64,000 nt of DNA. Origin: Methanolinea sp. UBA275 (GTDB taxonomy: Archaea; Halobacteriota; Methanomicrobia; Methanomicrobiales; Methanospirillaceae). Location of the stretch: NCBI GenBank assembly GCA_002506105.1, contig DAWU01000050.1, positions 1 through 64,000 on the forward strand, written 5' to 3'. Shown one piece after another: positions 61,719-64,000 of the stretch. How positions within the stretch are numbered: position 1 is the stretch's first letter; each line of letters starts with the position of its first letter. Position numbers and translations under genes: made by a program. The notes beneath the pieces were generated by a model, which worked only from the letters and a program-made list of their open reading frames with translations, was not told the DNA's origin and searched no databases.

Positions 61719-61898
61719 ATGGATAAAACAGGTGTAATAAGTCTTATTGCAGGTATTGTTCTCCTCCTTCTTGGAGCGTACGCGGTATGGATCTTCCTTC
61801 CCGATGTGATTGTATTCCTGAAAGGAGTCATAGGAATCCTTGGAATCCTCATCGGTATCTTCCTGCTTATATTCGGGGCAATCCTTGTGAAAGATTAA
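61719..61898 (+). CDS. Small two-span membrane protein
   Basis: A 59-residue very hydrophobic protein. The first span is VISLIAGIVLLLLGAYAVWIFL, a short PDVIVFLKG turn follows, and the second span is VIGILGILIGIFLLIFGAILV, ending KD. The N-terminus is MDKTG. It is not homologous by eye to the small protein at 44022, although both have two spans. ATG 61719 is chosen over GTG 61710. No function can be assigned. Confidence 0.75.
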   Translation: MDKTGVISLIAGIVLLLLGAYAVWIFLPDVIVFLKGVIGILGILIGIFLLIFGAILVKD

Positions 61899-62068
61899 CA
61901 GGATCCTCCCTGGGTTTCCATATTTGTGAAAATCCAGTCTTCCGGAGGGCATTGCCCTCAATAAAATGGCCCTTTCTGCCGCAATCGACAAGAATAACTC
62001 AATCCATACCGTACACTGATCACGCACTGATCATGGCCGGATACCCAATATTTCCATAAGGTACGACA

Positions 62069-62980
62069 ATGGATACCACAAAAAAACTCATGGTTGTGAT
62101 GGCAGTCACCCTTGCGGTCTCTCTGGCAGGGAATTTTTATTTTATCTTCAATCCAGGGGGAAATCCTGTCACGGACCAGGTGAGGGACTACCTGATCTAT
62201 CCTTATTCCCCGCCACAGGTCCCGGGAAATAATTCATCCATGAACATGACAATGGGCAGGAGCATCTCTCACGATATGAACGTTTCAACCGGTCAGAACT
62301 CATCTGAAGACCCGAACTCGACAATCATGGATATGCTCCTCATGCTGGAAGAGGAGGGAGCGTTGAATGAATCTATCCTGATGATGATCCTTGGTATAGA
62401 CGAAGAAGCAATGACGTATGCTGAGGAGACCCCGGTTACCGAACCCGAACCAACCCCCGATCCTTCCGCCTGGAAAACCTATTCGTCCTCTAAATGGCAT
62501 TTTTCCATACCCTATCCCCCTTCCTGGGAAGTAAAGGAAGGAACCTCGTCAAATCCTGCTGTAACCCTTACTGCCCCGGTTGAGACAGAATGCAGCGCAC
62601 AAACGTCTGAGTGTTACCAGTACGTAGCCTCTGTGGTTGTATCCATCGACCAGAATCCCGGGGCCATACAGCTCGAGGATTATTTTAACAAGAAGGTATC
62701 ATCGCTCCAGAAGAGTCTTGGGATCACTGCTACGAGCAAGAGTGCGCTCACGACCATATCCGGGAACAATGCATACTGGATAGAATACTACACCCGGGAT
62801 GCAAGGGGGAATCCTTTGAAATGGTATATGCAGTATTACTCCCTGATTGACAAGAAAGTGTTTATTCTCACCTATAGTGGACCCTATTCGACCGGTGACA
62901 ATGTGTACAGTACGAATAAAGCTGATGCGCAGAAGATGATTGACGGCTTCACCGTGGACAGGCAGTATAAGGTTGTATAA
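62069..62980 (+). CDS. Membrane-anchored extracellular PsbP-like protein
   Basis: A 303-residue surface protein. One N-terminal hydrophobic segment (LMVVMAVTLAVSLAGNFYFIF, about residues 7-27) may be an uncleaved anchor. A Met/Asn/Ser-rich and then acidic Pro/Glu linker (TPVTEPEPTPDPSAW) runs to about residue 135. The C-terminal 165 residues (YSSSKWHFSIPYPPSWEVKEG, FNKKVSSLQKSLGITAT, GNNAYWIEYYTR, DAQKMIDGFTV) resemble PsbP-type alpha/beta domains common in archaeal envelope proteins. The function is unknown. Proline usage suggests several hydroxyl-rich sites for glycosylation. Confidence 0.78.
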   Translation: MDTTKKLMVVMAVTLAVSLAGNFYFIFNPGGNPVTDQVRDYLIYPYSPPQVPGNNSSMNMTMGRSISHDMNVSTGQNSSEDPNSTIMDMLLMLEEEGALNESILMMILGIDEEAMTYAEETPVTEPEPTPDPSAWKTYSSSKWHFSIPYPPSWEVKEGTSSNPAVTLTAPVETECSAQTSECYQYVASVVVSIDQNPGAIQLEDYFNKKVSSLQKSLGITATSKSALTTISGNNAYWIEYYTRDARGNPLKWYMQYYSLIDKKVFILTYSGPYSTGDNVYSTNKADAQKMIDGFTVDRQYKVV

Positions 62981-63189
62981 ATGAATTGATCATGCAGGAT
63001 ACTACTGAAGGCACACTTTTTTTTCTGAAATGATCGCAATCACGGTATTCTGATAATCCCTGGAAGACCTGACGGATTCTCCAGGAATGGACATGCGATC
63101 ATAAAGATGGGATCCACAACCAGGACTAAAAAAATTCGTGAAAACCAGACAGACTATTCCAGGTTCGATGTGCCGAAAAAGAGTTGATT

Positions 63190-63444
63190 TCAAAACTTCT
63201 GGATATCTTCAGCCCTGATGGTTTTTCTCCCCTCCGAGGCTGCTGCATCTGCTGCTCCTCTTGCGACAGATGCGATGTAGGTTTCAGTCTTTGCCACAAT
63301 GGCCCTGGTCCCATCCAGGCTGATGCGTTCTGCCCCGCTGTTCTTCGCGATTCTCATGACTGGTGCGATAGGGAGATCAAATGCACTGCTCCTGGTGCGT
63401 GTTGTGCTCTTTTTTCCCGGTACTTTTTTTCCTGTCTTTGTCAT
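63190..63444 (-). CDS. Archaeal histone with N-terminal basic tail
   Basis: An 84-residue histone-fold protein. The core LPIAPVMRIAKNSGAERISLDGTRAIVAKTETYIASVARGAADAAASEGRKTIRAEDI (about residues 24-81) matches archaeal histones, with RKTIRAEDI as the signature. Two features are odd: an N-terminal tail of about 22 residues rich in Lys, Thr, Ser and Arg (MTKTGKKVPGKKSTTRTRSS), which most archaeal histones lack, and an end at DIQKF, cutting helix 3 short. ATG 63444 is supported by GGAG upstream and a TATTTAAAT element 40 bases away. Confidence 0.9.
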   Translation of the reverse strand: MTKTGKKVPGKKSTTRTRSSAFDLPIAPVMRIAKNSGAERISLDGTRAIVAKTETYIASVARGAADAAASEGRKTIRAEDIQKF

Positions 63445-63479
63445 GGAGTCTACTCCGAAGAGAGGAAGTGTCCAAGGAG

Positions 63480-63488
63480 TATTTAAAT
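63480..63488 (-). promoter_or_regulatory. TATA box of the histone gene
   Basis: ATTTAAATA on the minus strand is centred about 40 bases before the histone ATG at 63444, predicting a 15-base leader that contains the GGAG ribosome site. Confidence 0.5.
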
Positions 63489-63623
63489 GTTGAAGATACC
63501 CCCGGTTCAAAAATCCCAATGCTTCGTCCCGGAGTCAACCGGATGGTTCTGGTGTGATTCTCCATCATCGCCAGGGGGTATGATCGGTCCCGCCATGGTT
63601 GAAATGCAGCGTAACGCTGGTTG

Positions 63624-64000
63624 TCAGATCAACCCGACCACTGCGTGATGGAGGATATCCACGGTCAACCTGAGTGCTTTTCCGGCATCCCTGAGGTGGT
63701 GATAGATCTCTCTCTTTCGCAATGCTTCGATTACATCATCCTGGTCAAAGAGATCCGCCATGCCATGGATGTACAGGTCATCAATGGTCCGCATTGACAC
63801 TCTTGCAGACCGTATCAGGTCTTTTACACGCTTTTTATCCCTGCTCATTGCCTCGACTCCCTGCACGGTGTACCATGTCCCCTCGAGGAGGGCGCCTGCC
63901 ATTGAGCGAATGGCATCATCAGGCTGGACACTGAACGCATACATCTCCCTGGCGACCTCATAGGAATAATTCACGATATAGTCCATCTGGCGCGAGAGGC
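63624..64000 (-). CDS. DUF47/PhoU-like protein, C-terminal part (cut by window end)
   Basis: At least 125 residues of a helical protein of the DUF47 (PhoU-like) family, which in archaea and bacteria is linked to phosphate transport control. The visible part has MDYIVNYSYEVAREMYAF, SMAGALLEGTWYTVQGVEAMSRDKKRVKDLIRSARVSM and the typical end KREIYHHLRDAGKALRLTVDILHHAVV. The frame stays open through the window edge (LSRQ precedes the first visible Met), so the true start lies outside. A partner PiT-type transporter would be expected nearby but is not visible. Confidence 0.82.
   Translation of the reverse strand, partial: LSRQMDYIVNYSYEVAREMYAFSVQPDDAIRSMAGALLEGTWYTVQGVEAMSRDKKRVKDLIRSARVSMRTIDDLYIHGMADLFDQDDVIEALRKREIYHHLRDAGKALRLTVDILHHAVVGLI

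Overview
The window is about 64 kb of a euryarchaeal chromosome, most likely from a methanogen of the order Methanomicrobiales. The order-level call rests on archaeal-only informational genes (two PAN ATPases, archaeosine transglycosylase and both archaeosine synthase subunits, PCNA, PriL, Alba, aMBF1, S17e, histone, archaeal RNase P RNA), the methanogen shikimate entry (ADH synthase plus DHQ synthase II), a MJ_1487-type B12/radical SAM protein, and promoters built on TATA boxes with very short or absent leaders. Gene density is high, and there is no rRNA operon, CRISPR array, insertion sequence or prophage.

Layout. 0-9 kb: mostly minus-strand genes (MobA, an alkyltransferase overlapping an XPD/DinG-like helicase, FKBP isomerase, phosphoesterase, radical SAM protein, lipoprotein, phosphomevalonate dehydratase small subunit), with purB and a CYTH protein on plus. 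9-14 kb: two divergent proteasome-activating ATPases, MscL and aMBF1. 14-22 kb: a tight eight-gene aromatic operon (two ADH-synthase paralogues, aroB', tyrA, pheA, aroA, an aroK-aroE fusion, aroC), with aroD nearby on minus. 23-28 kb: U32 protein, TIM, HTH-CBS regulator, RNase P RNA, AMMECR1. 28-29.6 kb: a looser pocket with an orphan secreted protein, a dispersed repeat and a long leader before a bacterial-type basic amino acid decarboxylase. 32-38 kb: archaeosine genes tgtA-arcS and a three-gene transhydrogenase operon. 39-44 kb: M20 deacylase, moaA, rlmE, pcna-priL. 44-48 kb: ThiN, S17e, dapA-dapB, ferredoxin, asd, alba. 49-54 kb: DUF373, a coiled-coil protein, ftsZ preceded by a CdrS-like regulator, cobD-cobY. 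55-64 kb: ornithine cyclodeaminase-family enzyme, RaSEA, surface proteins, tRNA-Ser, a small repeat protein, HypC, a tailed histone and a DUF47 protein cut by the window edge.

How the genes fit together. Asd makes aspartate semialdehyde for both the ADH-synthase aromatic route and the DapA/DapB lysine route, and an M20 deacylase in the window could serve the latter. TgtA, ArcS and RaSEA make up the archaeosine insertion and conversion steps. PCNA-PriL and CdrS-FtsZ are compact replication and division modules. The strongest unexplained signals are regulatory: an 11-bp-phased array of near-palindromes in the cdrS-ftsZ leader, single TATA elements placed symmetrically between divergent genes, several perfect palindromes at gene starts, and a leaderless aromatic-rich mini-ORF before the aromatic operon.
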